Below are positions 6,631 through 14,350 of a stretch of DNA of 15,393 nucleotides, piece by piece; within the stretch, counting starts at the first letter, position 1, and each line of letters starts with the position of its first letter. The translations under genes and the position numbers were made by a program. Source of the stretch: an uncultured Eubacteriales bacterium. GTDB taxonomy: Bacteria > Bacillota > Clostridia > Oscillospirales > Oscillospiraceae. The notes under the pieces were generated by a model. It was not told where the DNA came from and made no database searches. It was given only the letters and a program-made list of their open reading frames with translations. Location: NCBI GenBank assembly GCA_900549885.1, contig URQA01000053.1:1-15393 (forward strand), given 5' to 3'.

Positions 6631-7485
6631 TTATGTGTAATCGTAGAAGCCCTTCCCAGTCTTTCGCCCTAAATTTCCGGCCTTAACCATACTTTCAATG
6701 AGGTCGTAGCAATCGGGCTTTTCGCCGCTAGCATCCATACCGGCCTTCATGAGGTCGTAGGTCAGATCTATGCCAGTCATGTCCATCAGGCGGAATGGCC
6801 CCATAGGATGCCCCAGGCCCTGTTCGCAGGCGGTGTCTACCTCCTGGTAAGTCAAGTAGCCATTCTGTACCAGCCAACGTGCCTCAGCATTAAGTACGCT
6901 TACCAGGCGGTTCGCGGCAAAACCACTGAGCTCTTTTTTCATGCAAATAGGGGTTTTCCCGCAGTTTTTGCAAAACTTCACAACGGCGTCCGCCACGGCA
7001 GGGCTGGTATGTGGACCTTGTACTACCTCCACGAACTTCATGACCAGAGCAGGGTTGTAGTAGTGGCAGTTCAGCAAGCGTCCGGGATTGGATACGCAGT
7101 TTTTGAACAGCGAGGACACCATATAACTGGAGTTGGTGGCTATGATAGTATCTGGCCGGACGATAGCATCTAGTTCCTTGAAAATTTCGGCTTTCACATC
7201 GTAAATCTCCACCACCGCCTCGATGACCATGTCCGCGTCAGCAGCGGCCTGCTTCAAATCCCGGACAACAGAAAACCGGACCTTGGTCTGGGCTACCTGC
7301 TCCTCAGTCATGCGGCCCTTCGCAATCCGGCCGGCCAAGTAGTCCTCTTCCCAGGTTTCCACCGCGTCGCACACAGCAGGCACCTTGTCATAGACCTTGA
7401 CCTGATAGCCATTGATAGCGGCATTCAGGGCAATCTGGCGCCCCATTTGGCCGCCGCCTACTACACAGATCTTCTTGATTTCCAT
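6631..7485 (-). CDS. 3-hydroxyacyl-CoA dehydrogenase family protein (divergent)
   Basis: 284 aa, the size of clostridial Hbd. The ATG follows AAAGGAAG closely. The Rossmann motif GGGQMG is at 10-15, with Asp33 at the end of the second strand, which favours NAD(H). The catalytic set is present: Ser119/120 in TNSSYMV, His141 in CHYYNP, Glu153 in FVEVV and Asn192 in ANRLVSV. The C-terminal domain ends GRKTGKGFYDY. It should interconvert 3-hydroxyacyl-CoA and 3-oxoacyl-CoA in the cytoplasm. Several spots differ from classic Hbd: GGGQMG for GAGTMG, HYYNP for HFFNP, SGFAANR for PGFVVNR. A specialised substrate is therefore more likely than crotonyl/acetoacetyl-CoA. The gene is 19 bases downstream of a thiolase, so its product probably feeds that enzyme. 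The nearest strong terminator is about 210 bases downstream. Confidence 0.93.
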   Translation of the reverse strand: MEIKKICVVGGGQMGRQIALNAAINGYQVKVYDKVPAVCDAVETWEEDYLAGRIAKGRMTEEQVAQTKVRFSVVRDLKQAAADADMVIEAVVEIYDVKAEIFKELDAIVRPDTIIATNSSYMVSSLFKNCVSNPGRLLNCHYYNPALVMKFVEVVQGPHTSPAVADAVVKFCKNCGKTPICMKKELSGFAANRLVSVLNAEARWLVQNGYLTYQEVDTACEQGLGHPMGPFRLMDMTGIDLTYDLMKAGMDASGEKPDCYDLIESMVKAGNLGRKTGKGFYDYT

Positions 7486-7504
7486 GATTTCTGCTTCCTT
7501 TCGT

Positions 7505-8704
7505 TTATCGCATCAGGTTTTCAATGATGGTGGTAGTGCCTAAGCCCCCGCCACAGCAGGAGGAGATCACCCCGTAACGGCCACCGGTCTGCTTGAGCTG
7601 ACGCATGGCAAACATGGTGATGCGGGCCCCAGAAGCGCCATTCGGATGGCCGATGGAGATGGCCCCACCGTTTGGGTTCCACTTGGCCTGGTCAATAACT
7701 GCGCCAGTCTGACTCTCCATTTCCCGGATGACAGACAAGTTCTGAGCGGCAAAGGCCTCATTGCACTCAAAGACATCAACATCGTCGAAGGATAGGCCCA
7801 ATTGTTTCATGGCTTTCAAATTAGAAAAGGCCGGGCCAATACCCATATAGTCTTCCCGCACGCCGTGGTGAGCACCACCCACCCAACGAGCGATGGGCTC
7901 ATAACCGTACTCTTTAGCCTTGTCTGCCGACATCACCAGGAGGAAGGCCGCGCCATCGTTCCGGCCAGATGCGTTGCCGGCAGTGGTAACGCCGTCCTTG
8001 TGAACAGCCCGCAGCTTGGACAGGCCCTCTACAGTGGTGCTGGGACGCGGAAATTCATCTTTATCTATCACAGTCTCCGGGGTCTTTTTGGTCGCTGGGA
8101 TGGTGATTGGGATGATTTCATCGCCAGTGATTCCTTTCTTATAAGCCTCTGTCAACCGCTGCTGGCTTCTGAAGGCAAACTCGTCCGCCTCGGCACGGGT
8201 AACATTCCATTTAACTGCCATCTTGTCGCTGACGGATACCATGTCGATGTTCCGCTCGGGATTAGGCGTCAGACCTTGAGCCACAGGATATGGCGGAATC
8301 AGTTTATACTGAGGCCGGGACATAGGAAATTTGGCCGTCAAGGTAGAATAGGACTCCATACCCCCCACCACCACCACATCGCTCATGCCAGTCATGATCT
8401 TCCAGGCGGCGTGGTTCAAGCTTGTAATAGCCGAACCGCACTGCATTTCCACAAAGGTGCCTGAGCACTCCATCGGCAGTTCAGACTGGAGCACGATATA
8501 CCGTGCAATAGCCTTTGTCTTCATATCACCCAAGGCACAGCCCGCAATCAGGCCGTCTACGGTTCCCCGCTCCAGAATGCCGGTACGTTTTAGTAGGCCA
8601 TCTACCACTCTGGATGCAATATCCACGCTGGCTAAAGTTCTCAGTCCGCCGCCGAAATTGGTAAAGGCGGAGCGGACGCCGTCTACAATCACTACTTCAC
8701 GCAT
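7505..8704 (-). CDS. Thiolase family protein (second of tandem pair)
   Basis: 399 aa, a standard thiolase length. The chosen ATG at 8704 follows AAGGAG by nine bases; an in-frame ATG seven codons upstream lies over that ribosome site. All thiolase catalytic residues are visible: Cys89 in EMQCGSAITS, Asn315 in NEAFAAQ, His353 in GHPNGASG and Cys383 in SSCCGGGLGT. It should cleave 3-oxoacyl-CoA with CoA, or run the reverse Claisen condensation. It aligns without gaps to the upstream thiolase, about 285 of 399 residues identical by hand count. The differences concentrate at residues 51-85, 101-110, 121-155 and 271-286, outside the catalytic loops. It sits between the other thiolase (17-base gap) and the dehydrogenase (19-base gap), clearly one transcript. 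Confidence 0.94.
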   Translation of the reverse strand: MREVVIVDGVRSAFTNFGGGLRTLASVDIASRVVDGLLKRTGILERGTVDGLIAGCALGDMKTKAIARYIVLQSELPMECSGTFVEMQCGSAITSLNHAAWKIMTGMSDVVVVGGMESYSTLTAKFPMSRPQYKLIPPYPVAQGLTPNPERNIDMVSVSDKMAVKWNVTRAEADEFAFRSQQRLTEAYKKGITGDEIIPITIPATKKTPETVIDKDEFPRPSTTVEGLSKLRAVHKDGVTTAGNASGRNDGAAFLLVMSADKAKEYGYEPIARWVGGAHHGVREDYMGIGPAFSNLKAMKQLGLSFDDVDVFECNEAFAAQNLSVIREMESQTGAVIDQAKWNPNGGAISIGHPNGASGARITMFAMRQLKQTGGRYGVISSCCGGGLGTTTIIENLMR

Positions 8705-8721
8705 ATTTTTCTTCTCCTTCC

Positions 8722-9921
8722 TCAACGGCGCAGGTTCTCAATGATGGCAGTAGTGCCGTGTCCACCGCCGCAGCAGGAGGAAAACAGGCCATACCGTCCA
8801 CCAGTCCGCTCCAGCTGGCGCATGGCAAACATGGCAATACGGGCACCGGAAGCCCCGTTGGGATGACCAATAGAGATAGCGCCGCCATTTGGGTTCCACT
8901 TGGCTTGGTCGATGGTTAAGCCGCTCTGGTGTTCCATCTCCCGAATGACTGCCAGGTTCTGGGCGGCAAAAGCCTCATTGCATTCAAAGACGTCAAAATC
9001 GGATACGTTCAATCCGGCTAGCTTCATGGCCTTTAGATTGGAAAAGGCCGGACCAATGCCCATTTCAGAGGGCCGTACTCCGATATCCGCACCTATAACC
9101 CATCGGGCATATGGAGTATAGCCCAACTCTTTGGCCTTGTCCGCCGACATCATCAGCAGAAAGGCCGCGCCATCATTCCGGCCAGAGGCATTGCCCGCAG
9201 TAGTCACCCCTCCTGGAATGACGGGATGGAGCTTGGCCAGTCTCTTCACCGTGGTATCAGGGCGTGGAAATTCATCCTTGTCCACCACAACCTCAGGCAT
9301 TTTCTTGGTGGCGGGAATGGTGAAAGAAATAATCTCGTCCCCAGTGATCCCTTTTTTATAGGCATCTTCCAGACGCTGTTGACTTCGGGCAGCAAACTCG
9401 TCTGCCTCTTCTCGGGTCACACCCCATTTTCTGGCCATGCCATCGCTGACTTGGATCATGGAGATATCCTCTTCCTTGTCGGGGGCTAGGTGAGACATCA
9501 ACGGAATAGGCGGGATCAGCTTGTAGGGCTCATCATTCATGGAAAACTCCGCACACAAAGTGCTGTAAGACTCCATGCCGCCCACCAGCAGCACATCAGC
9601 ATAGCCCATGGCAATCATCGCCGCAGCATGGTTGACGCTGGTAATGGCCGATCCACACTGCATCTCCACATAATGCGCTTCGGTCTCCACCGGCAGCCCG
9701 GCGCATAGCGCGGCGTATCGTGCGGGATTGGATGCCTTTGCATCTCGCAGAGCATTTCCACAAAACACGCCATCTACCTTGATTTTGTCCAGAATACCAG
9801 TCCGCTTTAACAGGCCCCGCAGGACAAAGCCCGCGATCTCCGTGGAGGCCAGATCCCGCAGCCCTCCTCCCATATTCGTAAAAGCGGAGCGAGCGCCGTC
9901 CACAAACACAACTTCTCGCAT
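8722..9921 (-). CDS. Thiolase family protein (first of tandem pair)
   Basis: 399 aa, starting MREVVFVDGARSAF. The ATG at 9921 follows GGGAGAG by eight bases. The reading frame stays open 58 codons further upstream, but that stretch has no thiolase similarity and no better ribosome site, so it is treated as leader. Catalytic residues are Cys89 (EMQCGSAITS), Asn315 (NEAFAAQ), His353 (GHPNGASG) and Cys383 (SSCCGGGHGT). It should catalyse reversible 3-oxoacyl-CoA thiolysis in the cytoplasm. It is first in the thiolase-thiolase-dehydrogenase unit. Its close similarity and equal length to the next gene indicate tandem duplication. The two could form a mixed tetramer or handle different chain lengths; the sequence cannot decide. 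Confidence 0.94.
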   Translation of the reverse strand: MREVVFVDGARSAFTNMGGGLRDLASTEIAGFVLRGLLKRTGILDKIKVDGVFCGNALRDAKASNPARYAALCAGLPVETEAHYVEMQCGSAITSVNHAAAMIAMGYADVLLVGGMESYSTLCAEFSMNDEPYKLIPPIPLMSHLAPDKEEDISMIQVSDGMARKWGVTREEADEFAARSQQRLEDAYKKGITGDEIISFTIPATKKMPEVVVDKDEFPRPDTTVKRLAKLHPVIPGGVTTAGNASGRNDGAAFLLMMSADKAKELGYTPYARWVIGADIGVRPSEMGIGPAFSNLKAMKLAGLNVSDFDVFECNEAFAAQNLAVIREMEHQSGLTIDQAKWNPNGGAISIGHPNGASGARIAMFAMRQLERTGGRYGLFSSCCGGGHGTTAIIENLRR

Positions 9922-10297
9922 TTCGTTTTCTCTCCCATTTTCATGTTTTATTTCACAACTTTCCGGGATATCGGGGACCCTTGCTCGGCCCCAAAGCGGA
10001 AACCATCTGTTTTTCTTGTCCACCTTATCCAATTGTCCCGGCAAAACGCCTCTCTTCACATCTGTTTTCTGCAAGTCCGCCCGAATGGGCCACAACTTTC
10101 TGAATATTCCATGATTGGATCAGGCATCGTCTTATCCGGCAAGCAAAACGCTTTCTAAGCTCGTATATAAAGGAAATATATGCCGGCTGGCAATACATGC
10201 AGGGCTTTCCTGCCTCAGCGCGGCCAGTTTCCTTCGGATTTTCCTATAATACGACTGATAAAAATACTTCTATTGCTAATATCCCAGCTTAATCAAG
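9922..10297 (-). promoter_or_regulatory. 376-base leader/intergenic region before the thiolase operon
   Basis: No gene is evident. Short words occur twice here (plus-strand spelling): CACAACTTTC at 9954 and 10091, CATCTGTTTT(T)CT at 10004 and 10059, GCAAAACGC at 10041 and 10143, CTTATCC at 10024 and 10131. A candidate minus-strand promoter lies at 10193-10164. No strong terminator follows the cupin gene, so read-through from the upstream operon is possible. Confidence 0.4.
10164..10193 (-). promoter_or_regulatory. Candidate promoter of the thiolase operon
   Basis: On the minus strand TTGCCA (10193-10188, five of six to consensus) and TATATA (10169-10164, four of six) are 18 bases apart. It would leave a leader of roughly 235 bases before the thiolase ATG. 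AT-rich flanks make chance matches easy. Confidence 0.28.
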
Positions 10298-10669
10298 TCA
10301 GTCATCTTCACTTCTCTTCAGATTGGTGTACAGAATAACGGAAATATACACTAGATCTTCCGATCCGACATTTGCAATGCTGTGCGTACAGCCGTCGTCG
10401 CAAAAAATCATGTCCCCTGGCATCAGCACATGTTCTTCGCCGTTGTCAGTAACCTTGGCAGTTCCTTTTAAAATATAATAAGTCTCACAGTCGCCCCGGT
10501 GCTCATGCACTCCACAGCTGCTGCCCACTGGCATCGTTGCAATCACAAACCCGCGGCCTGCGCCATACGCATACACCGGGTCCAGAAAGTCCTGGATATG
10601 AACGAATCCCGTGCCTCCACATGGAGCCGGAATATCATAGGCTGCCAGTTCCTTTGCACGCTTAATCAT
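10298..10669 (-). CDS. Small single-domain cupin protein
   Basis: 123 aa from the ATG at 10669, which follows AAGGAG by seven bases. That ATG overlaps the end of the decarboxylase-like gene by eight bases (ATGATTAA), so the two are translationally coupled. It has one beta-barrel cupin domain. Motif 1 is HEHRGDCETYYILKG, with His55, His57 and Glu62; motif 2 is PGDMIFCDDGCTHSIAN, with His96. This is a complete three-His/one-Glu metal site, so an enzymatic role (isomerase, dioxygenase-like or lyase) or metal-dependent ligand binding is possible. No DNA-binding domain is attached. Its coupling to the decarboxylase-superfamily gene suggests it acts on the same or the next intermediate. The precise function cannot be read from sequence. 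Confidence 0.9.
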   Translation of the reverse strand: MIKRAKELAAYDIPAPCGGTGFVHIQDFLDPVYAYGAGRGFVIATMPVGSSCGVHEHRGDCETYYILKGTAKVTDNGEEHVLMPGDMIFCDDGCTHSIANVGSEDLVYISVILYTNLKRSEDD

Positions 10670-11483
10670 TACTTTCTCCTTCCTTCGCTCTTTTGTATGC
10701 TTCAATATACTCGGCAGGCAAAATATCTTCGAGAACGCTGAACGCCTCTGCGGATGCCGGATCAGAGCTGCTGACGCCATTAAGAATCATTTTTGATCCA
10801 ATCATTTCGACCACAGGCATTTTGTGCAGCTCATCGATTCCAGAATAGCCGGTATAGGCAATGGACCCCACTCCGCTCCAAATATCACCTTTCTGAACGA
10901 CCATTTTACAGGCGCAAAAATCGACCAAAGGCTCACGGCCGGGGATGTTTTTAATGGAGACACATGCAATACCGGGGTCACCCTGTTCCGGCATATCTTC
11001 CACCCTTCCCACATAACCATTCGGACGAAACACCCCGTATGCCAGGGGAATATTTGACGGCCGCGCTAAAGTTGCCGTAACCAAAGGCGTATTCTGTTCT
11101 GCCAGAGGGTCAAAATGGACCTCTGCCAATAGTTTGGGTCTCCCAATCGGCTCTCGCCCGGCAATCAGGGCCGCTTCCTGATTCACATAAAGGTAGGGCT
11201 CATATTCATAGGTTTTCCCCTTGTATTTGCAAGCAATGTAAAAAATAACTTCGTGGTACCGACCAATGGGCGACATACCCTGCAGCATAAACGCCACACG
11301 GACAACCGGTCTTTCTTCCAACTCAAAAATATCCGGAACCAGGTCCGCTACAGCCTTCCCGTCAGAATAATACTTAAATTCCAGATAGGATACGTTGGTT
11401 ACCGCCCATTTGTGTCCCCATTCTTGAGGTGGACTCGTCATCGGCCCCATTAACCCAGGCCATATCTTCAGCTTTCCTTTCAT
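10662..11483 (-). CDS. Acetoacetate decarboxylase superfamily protein
   Basis: 273 aa, slightly longer than clostridial acetoacetate decarboxylase (about 244 aa). The ATG at 11483 follows AAAGGAG by nine bases. The family core is present: GRYHEV, with Glu78 matching the active-site Glu76, and GREPIGRPKLL at 109-119. Lys117 matches the Schiff-base Lys115, but the adjacent second lysine of the true enzyme (PKK) is replaced by Leu118. The superfamily includes decarboxylases of beta-keto acids and Schiff-base aldolase/dehydratases, so either chemistry is possible. The gene begins 23 bases after the ABC ATPase stop and overlaps the cupin gene, tying it to the transporter operon. Superfamily is firm; acetoacetate as substrate is doubtful. 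Confidence 0.88.
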   Translation of the reverse strand: MKGKLKIWPGLMGPMTSPPQEWGHKWAVTNVSYLEFKYYSDGKAVADLVPDIFELEERPVVRVAFMLQGMSPIGRYHEVIFYIACKYKGKTYEYEPYLYVNQEAALIAGREPIGRPKLLAEVHFDPLAEQNTPLVTATLARPSNIPLAYGVFRPNGYVGRVEDMPEQGDPGIACVSIKNIPGREPLVDFCACKMVVQKGDIWSGVGSIAYTGYSGIDELHKMPVVEMIGSKMILNGVSSSDPASAEAFSVLEDILPAEYIEAYKRAKEGESND

Positions 11484-11506
11484 TGAACATTTCTCCTTTC
11501 CGCTTA

Positions 11507-12466
11507 TTACGCTTCACACAGATGGCATGCTACATAATGCCCCGGCTGCTGTTCATGCAGCACAGGATTCTCCTCCGTACACCGTTTCATCGCATAGGGA
11601 CAGCGAGGTGCAAACCTGCATCCCGGCTTTGGATTAATTGGAGAACTGATCTCACCCTTCAGTGCATTGGTCACTTTGCCTTTATAGCCCAGCGCAGCTA
11701 CTGGAATAGCCTTTAGTAATGCTTTCGTATAGGGATGAAGCGGATTTTCAAACATCTCATCCGAAGCGCTTTTTTCAACCATTTGTCCCAGATACATCAC
11801 TGCGATCTCGTCGGAAATGTGCTTAACCACTGAGAGGTTGTGTGTAATAAAAATATAAGTCAATCCCCGCTGATCCTGCAGATCCATCATCAGATTCAGC
11901 ACTTGGGCCTGAATGGACACATCGAGGGCAGAAACCGGCTCATCACAGACAATGAACTTTGGATTAAGTGCCAAAGCCCGGGCAATCCCGACCCGCTGCC
12001 GGCGGCCGCCGTCCATTTCATGCGGATAGGTGTTGACATAGCGGTCAGCCAGGCCTACAGTCTCCATCAGTTGACTGACCAATGCGCTCTCCTCCTCTGC
12101 GGTTGTGCAAACCTTGTGAATCCGGAGTGGCTCGGCAATCAGTTGAGCCACAGTCATACGTGGATTCAGGGATGAGTAAGGGTCCTGAAAAATGATCTGC
12201 ATTTCCCGGCGAAGCGGCATCATTTGCTCTACATTTAAATTCTGGATCTCTTTCCCGTTAAAGATGACCTTTCCGGAAGTTGGCTTGAGCAGTTGGAGAA
12301 TAATGCGTCCTAATGTAGATTTTCCGCAGCCAGATTCTCCCACTACACCTAAAGTTTTGCCTTCCTCTAATTGAAACGAGATATCGTCCACCGCATGGAG
12401 TGACCCATAAGGAGTCTCAAAATATTTCTTCAGATTCTGACATTCCAATAGTATGTTGTTACTCAA
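11507..12466 (-). CDS. Dpp/Opp-type ABC transporter ATP-binding protein (DppF/OppF position)
   Basis: 319 aa. The start is inferred as the TTG at 12466-12464: it overlaps the preceding gene's stop (TTGA), sits seven bases after AAGGAGG, and gives the normal N-terminus SNNILLECQNLKKYF. The in-frame ATG at 12550 would add 28 unrelated residues inside the upstream gene. It powers import together with the neighbouring permeases and ATPase, on the cytoplasmic membrane face. Visible: Walker A GESGCGKST (43-51), Q-loop Gln94 in FQDPYSSLNP, Walker B FIVCDEP (171-177), switch His209 in FITHN, and a C-terminal oligopeptide/dipeptide-transporter extension with HPYTKALL and a Cys-rich tail. The ABC signature is unusual: MDGGR at 151-155 in place of LSGGQ or FSGGQ. 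Confidence 0.93.
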   Translation of the reverse strand: MSNNILLECQNLKKYFETPYGSLHAVDDISFQLEEGKTLGVVGESGCGKSTLGRIILQLLKPTSGKVIFNGKEIQNLNVEQMMPLRREMQIIFQDPYSSLNPRMTVAQLIAEPLRIHKVCTTAEEESALVSQLMETVGLADRYVNTYPHEMDGGRRQRVGIARALALNPKFIVCDEPVSALDVSIQAQVLNLMMDLQDQRGLTYIFITHNLSVVKHISDEIAVMYLGQMVEKSASDEMFENPLHPYTKALLKAIPVAALGYKGKVTNALKGEISSPINPKPGCRFAPRCPYAMKRCTEENPVLHEQQPGHYVACHLCEA

Positions 12467-13449
12467 CCTTCTCCCTCCTTTCGAGCCAGTAGATGGCACA
12501 TAATACTGTGACTTCCATCTTCCCACACCGGGACAGGGCCGCTCTGGCATTGAGCGCAGCTCTTAGGACACCTGGGATTAAACTTACATCCCTCCGGCAG
12601 GTCTGTCGGATCTGGCATCAGCCCATCAATCGGATGCAGCCGATCCGTTTTTACTTCCAAGTTTGGGATGGAGCCAAACAGTCCTATTGTATATGGATGA
12701 TGGGGCCGCTCTGTATCAAAAATATCTTCCAGTGTTCCCTGTTCCACAATCTCGCCTGCATACATAATCGCTACCCGGTCGCAAAATGCAGCCACTACAC
12801 CCAAGTCGTGCGTGATCAATAAAATAGAGGAATCCAGATTGTCTTTCAGTTCCTGCATCATATCCAACACCTGGGCCTGAATGGTCACATCCAATGCCGT
12901 CGTCGGCTCATCTGCAATCAGCAGTTCCGGCTGGCATGCGATCGCAATGGCAATCATCACCCGCTGCTTCATGCCCCCGGAAAACTGGTGTGGGTATTCA
13001 TCCTGCCGCTCCGCCGGGATCCCGACCATTTCCAAGATTTTGCCTACCATCTCCCGCAATTCCTTTTTTCCTTTGGCCCGCTTATGAATTTTGAGCACTT
13101 CGGCGATTTGATCGCCAACTCGATATACCGGGTTCAGGCTGCTCATAGGGTCCTGAAACACCATGGACACCTTGCTGCCCCGCAGCCGCTGTAATTCCCG
13201 AGGCTTCATAGTCAGCACATTATCTCCATCCACCAGGATTTCGCCCTGCGGTACCCTTGATACATATTGAGGCAGCATATTCAGAATGGCCAGAGCTGTG
13301 GTGGATTTTCCCGCCCCCGTTTCGCCTACCAAGCCTAAGGTTTCTCCCCGTTCAATGTAAAAGCTGATTCCGTTCACCGCTCGGACTGTTTCACCGTCTG
13401 AGACATAATGGACATGAAGATCTTTAATTTCCAACAACTTTTCGCTCAT
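12463..13449 (-). CDS. Dpp/Opp-type ABC transporter ATP-binding protein (DppD/OppD position)
   Basis: 328 aa from the ATG at 13449, eight bases after GAGG; a GTG three codons earlier (13458) is the alternative. Walker A GETGAGKST, Q-loop FQDPMSSLNP, canonical signature FSGGMKQR, Walker B LLIADEPTTALD and switch ITHDLGV are all intact. The C-terminal extension has HPYTIGLFGSIP and a Cys cluster, typical of nickel/peptide importer ATPases. It pairs with the next ATPase as a heterodimer under the two permeases. Its canonical signature contrasts with the altered one in the partner. It starts 11 bases after the permease stop and overlaps the next ATPase, so it is in the same operon. Confidence 0.94.
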   Translation of the reverse strand: MSEKLLEIKDLHVHYVSDGETVRAVNGISFYIERGETLGLVGETGAGKSTTALAILNMLPQYVSRVPQGEILVDGDNVLTMKPRELQRLRGSKVSMVFQDPMSSLNPVYRVGDQIAEVLKIHKRAKGKKELREMVGKILEMVGIPAERQDEYPHQFSGGMKQRVMIAIAIACQPELLIADEPTTALDVTIQAQVLDMMQELKDNLDSSILLITHDLGVVAAFCDRVAIMYAGEIVEQGTLEDIFDTERPHHPYTIGLFGSIPNLEVKTDRLHPIDGLMPDPTDLPEGCKFNPRCPKSCAQCQSGPVPVWEDGSHSIMCHLLARKEGEG

Positions 13450-13459
13450 AAGCCGCACC

Positions 13460-14350
13460 TCATGCTCTGCCTTTCAATTTGGGATCCAGTGCGTCCCGAA
13501 GGGCATCACCAAAAATATTGATTGCTAATGCGGTGATTGCAAGAAAAACTCCAGGAATCGTCACCAAGTAGGGATGGAACTGATAATTGGCCAATCCCTC
13601 GGACAGCATAGCACCCCATTCTGGCGTGGGTGGCTGTGCGCCCAGCCCCAAAAAGCTCAAAGTGGCGCCCAACAAAATTGTACCGGATACGTTCATTGTA
13701 GACTGTACCAGGAACTGGCTCATCACATTGGGAATAATGTACTTGACAACGATACGGCTACTCTTTGCTCCAAGCGCCCTGGCGGATTCAATAAACTCCT
13801 GATTGACCACTCCCAGCGCAGATGCCCGGAGTACCCGAGCAAAGCCCGGAATACCGCCAAACGCCAACGCGCCAATCATCTGAGGAATACCAACTCCCAC
13901 GCCGGCAATAATGGCCAAGGTAACGAGTAGAGAGGGAATTGCCATCCACATATCCAGCAGCCGCATGATAATACTATCCGTACGGCCGCCCAGATAGGCA
14001 GATGTCGTACCAATTAACGTCCCGATTGTGGCTGAGATAAAGGTGGCCCCAAAGCCCATGAGCAAAGACATCCGAGAACCGTGTATAATGCGGGTAAATA
14101 GGTCCCGGCCATATGCATCGGTGCCAAACCAATATTCTTTGCAGGGAGCGATCAAGCGGTTGATAACATCCAACTCTGTCCCCTTGGAATATGGGCTGAT
14201 GAAATCTGCAAATATTACGATAAATAGCAAAATCGCAAGGACAATCATCGCACCGACAGCTTTTTTGTTATGAACCATCCGTCGCCACGCTTCCCGTATC
14301 TGTCCATTTTTTCTGCGTCTTTGCTTCGTTTCCACGCTTGCCTTTTTCAC
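13460..14350 (-). CDS. Dpp/Opp-type ABC transporter permease (DppC/OppC position)
   Basis: 296 aa. It uses a GTG start at 14350 that overlaps the upstream permease stop by four bases (GTGA) and lies seven bases after GAGGAGG, so it is translationally coupled. A basic N-terminal tail is followed by an N-terminal membrane segment (about 31-53), then YWFGTDAYGRDLFTRIIHG, a hallmark of DppC/OppC. The core membrane segments follow, with the cytoplasmic EAA loop ESARALGAKSSRIVVKYIIP that contacts the ATPases. The end, FGDALRDALDPKLKGRA, is the family's usual terminus. It forms the membrane channel with the other permease. The family transports di/oligopeptides, nickel, opines and glycosides; cargo cannot be chosen from the permeases. 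Confidence 0.95.
   Translation of the reverse strand: MKKASVETKQRRRKNGQIREAWRRMVHNKKAVGAMIVLAILLFIVIFADFISPYSKGTELDVINRLIAPCKEYWFGTDAYGRDLFTRIIHGSRMSLLMGFGATFISATIGTLIGTTSAYLGGRTDSIIMRLLDMWMAIPSLLVTLAIIAGVGVGIPQMIGALAFGGIPGFARVLRASALGVVNQEFIESARALGAKSSRIVVKYIIPNVMSQFLVQSTMNVSGTILLGATLSFLGLGAQPPTPEWGAMLSEGLANYQFHPYLVTIPGVFLAITALAINIFGDALRDALDPKLKGRA

Noticed and set aside
6460..6672. 70-codon plus-strand open frame in the scar overlapping the dehydrogenase end
   Set aside because: It has no ribosome site or recognisable motif, and its end runs antisense into the dehydrogenase gene.
9922..10095. In-frame 58-codon extension upstream of the first thiolase
   Set aside because: It lacks thiolase similarity and the paralogue starts at the same MREVV position; the ATG at 9921 has its own good ribosome site.
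10199..10213. GCAGG-GCTTT-CCTGC hairpin downstream of the cupin gene
   Set aside because: The stem is only five pairs and no T-tract follows on the minus strand, so it is not supported as a terminator.
12467..12550. ATG start for the second ATPase at 12550
   Set aside because: It adds 28 residues unlike any ABC ATPase and overlaps the preceding gene heavily; the TTG at 12466 has an ideal ribosome site.
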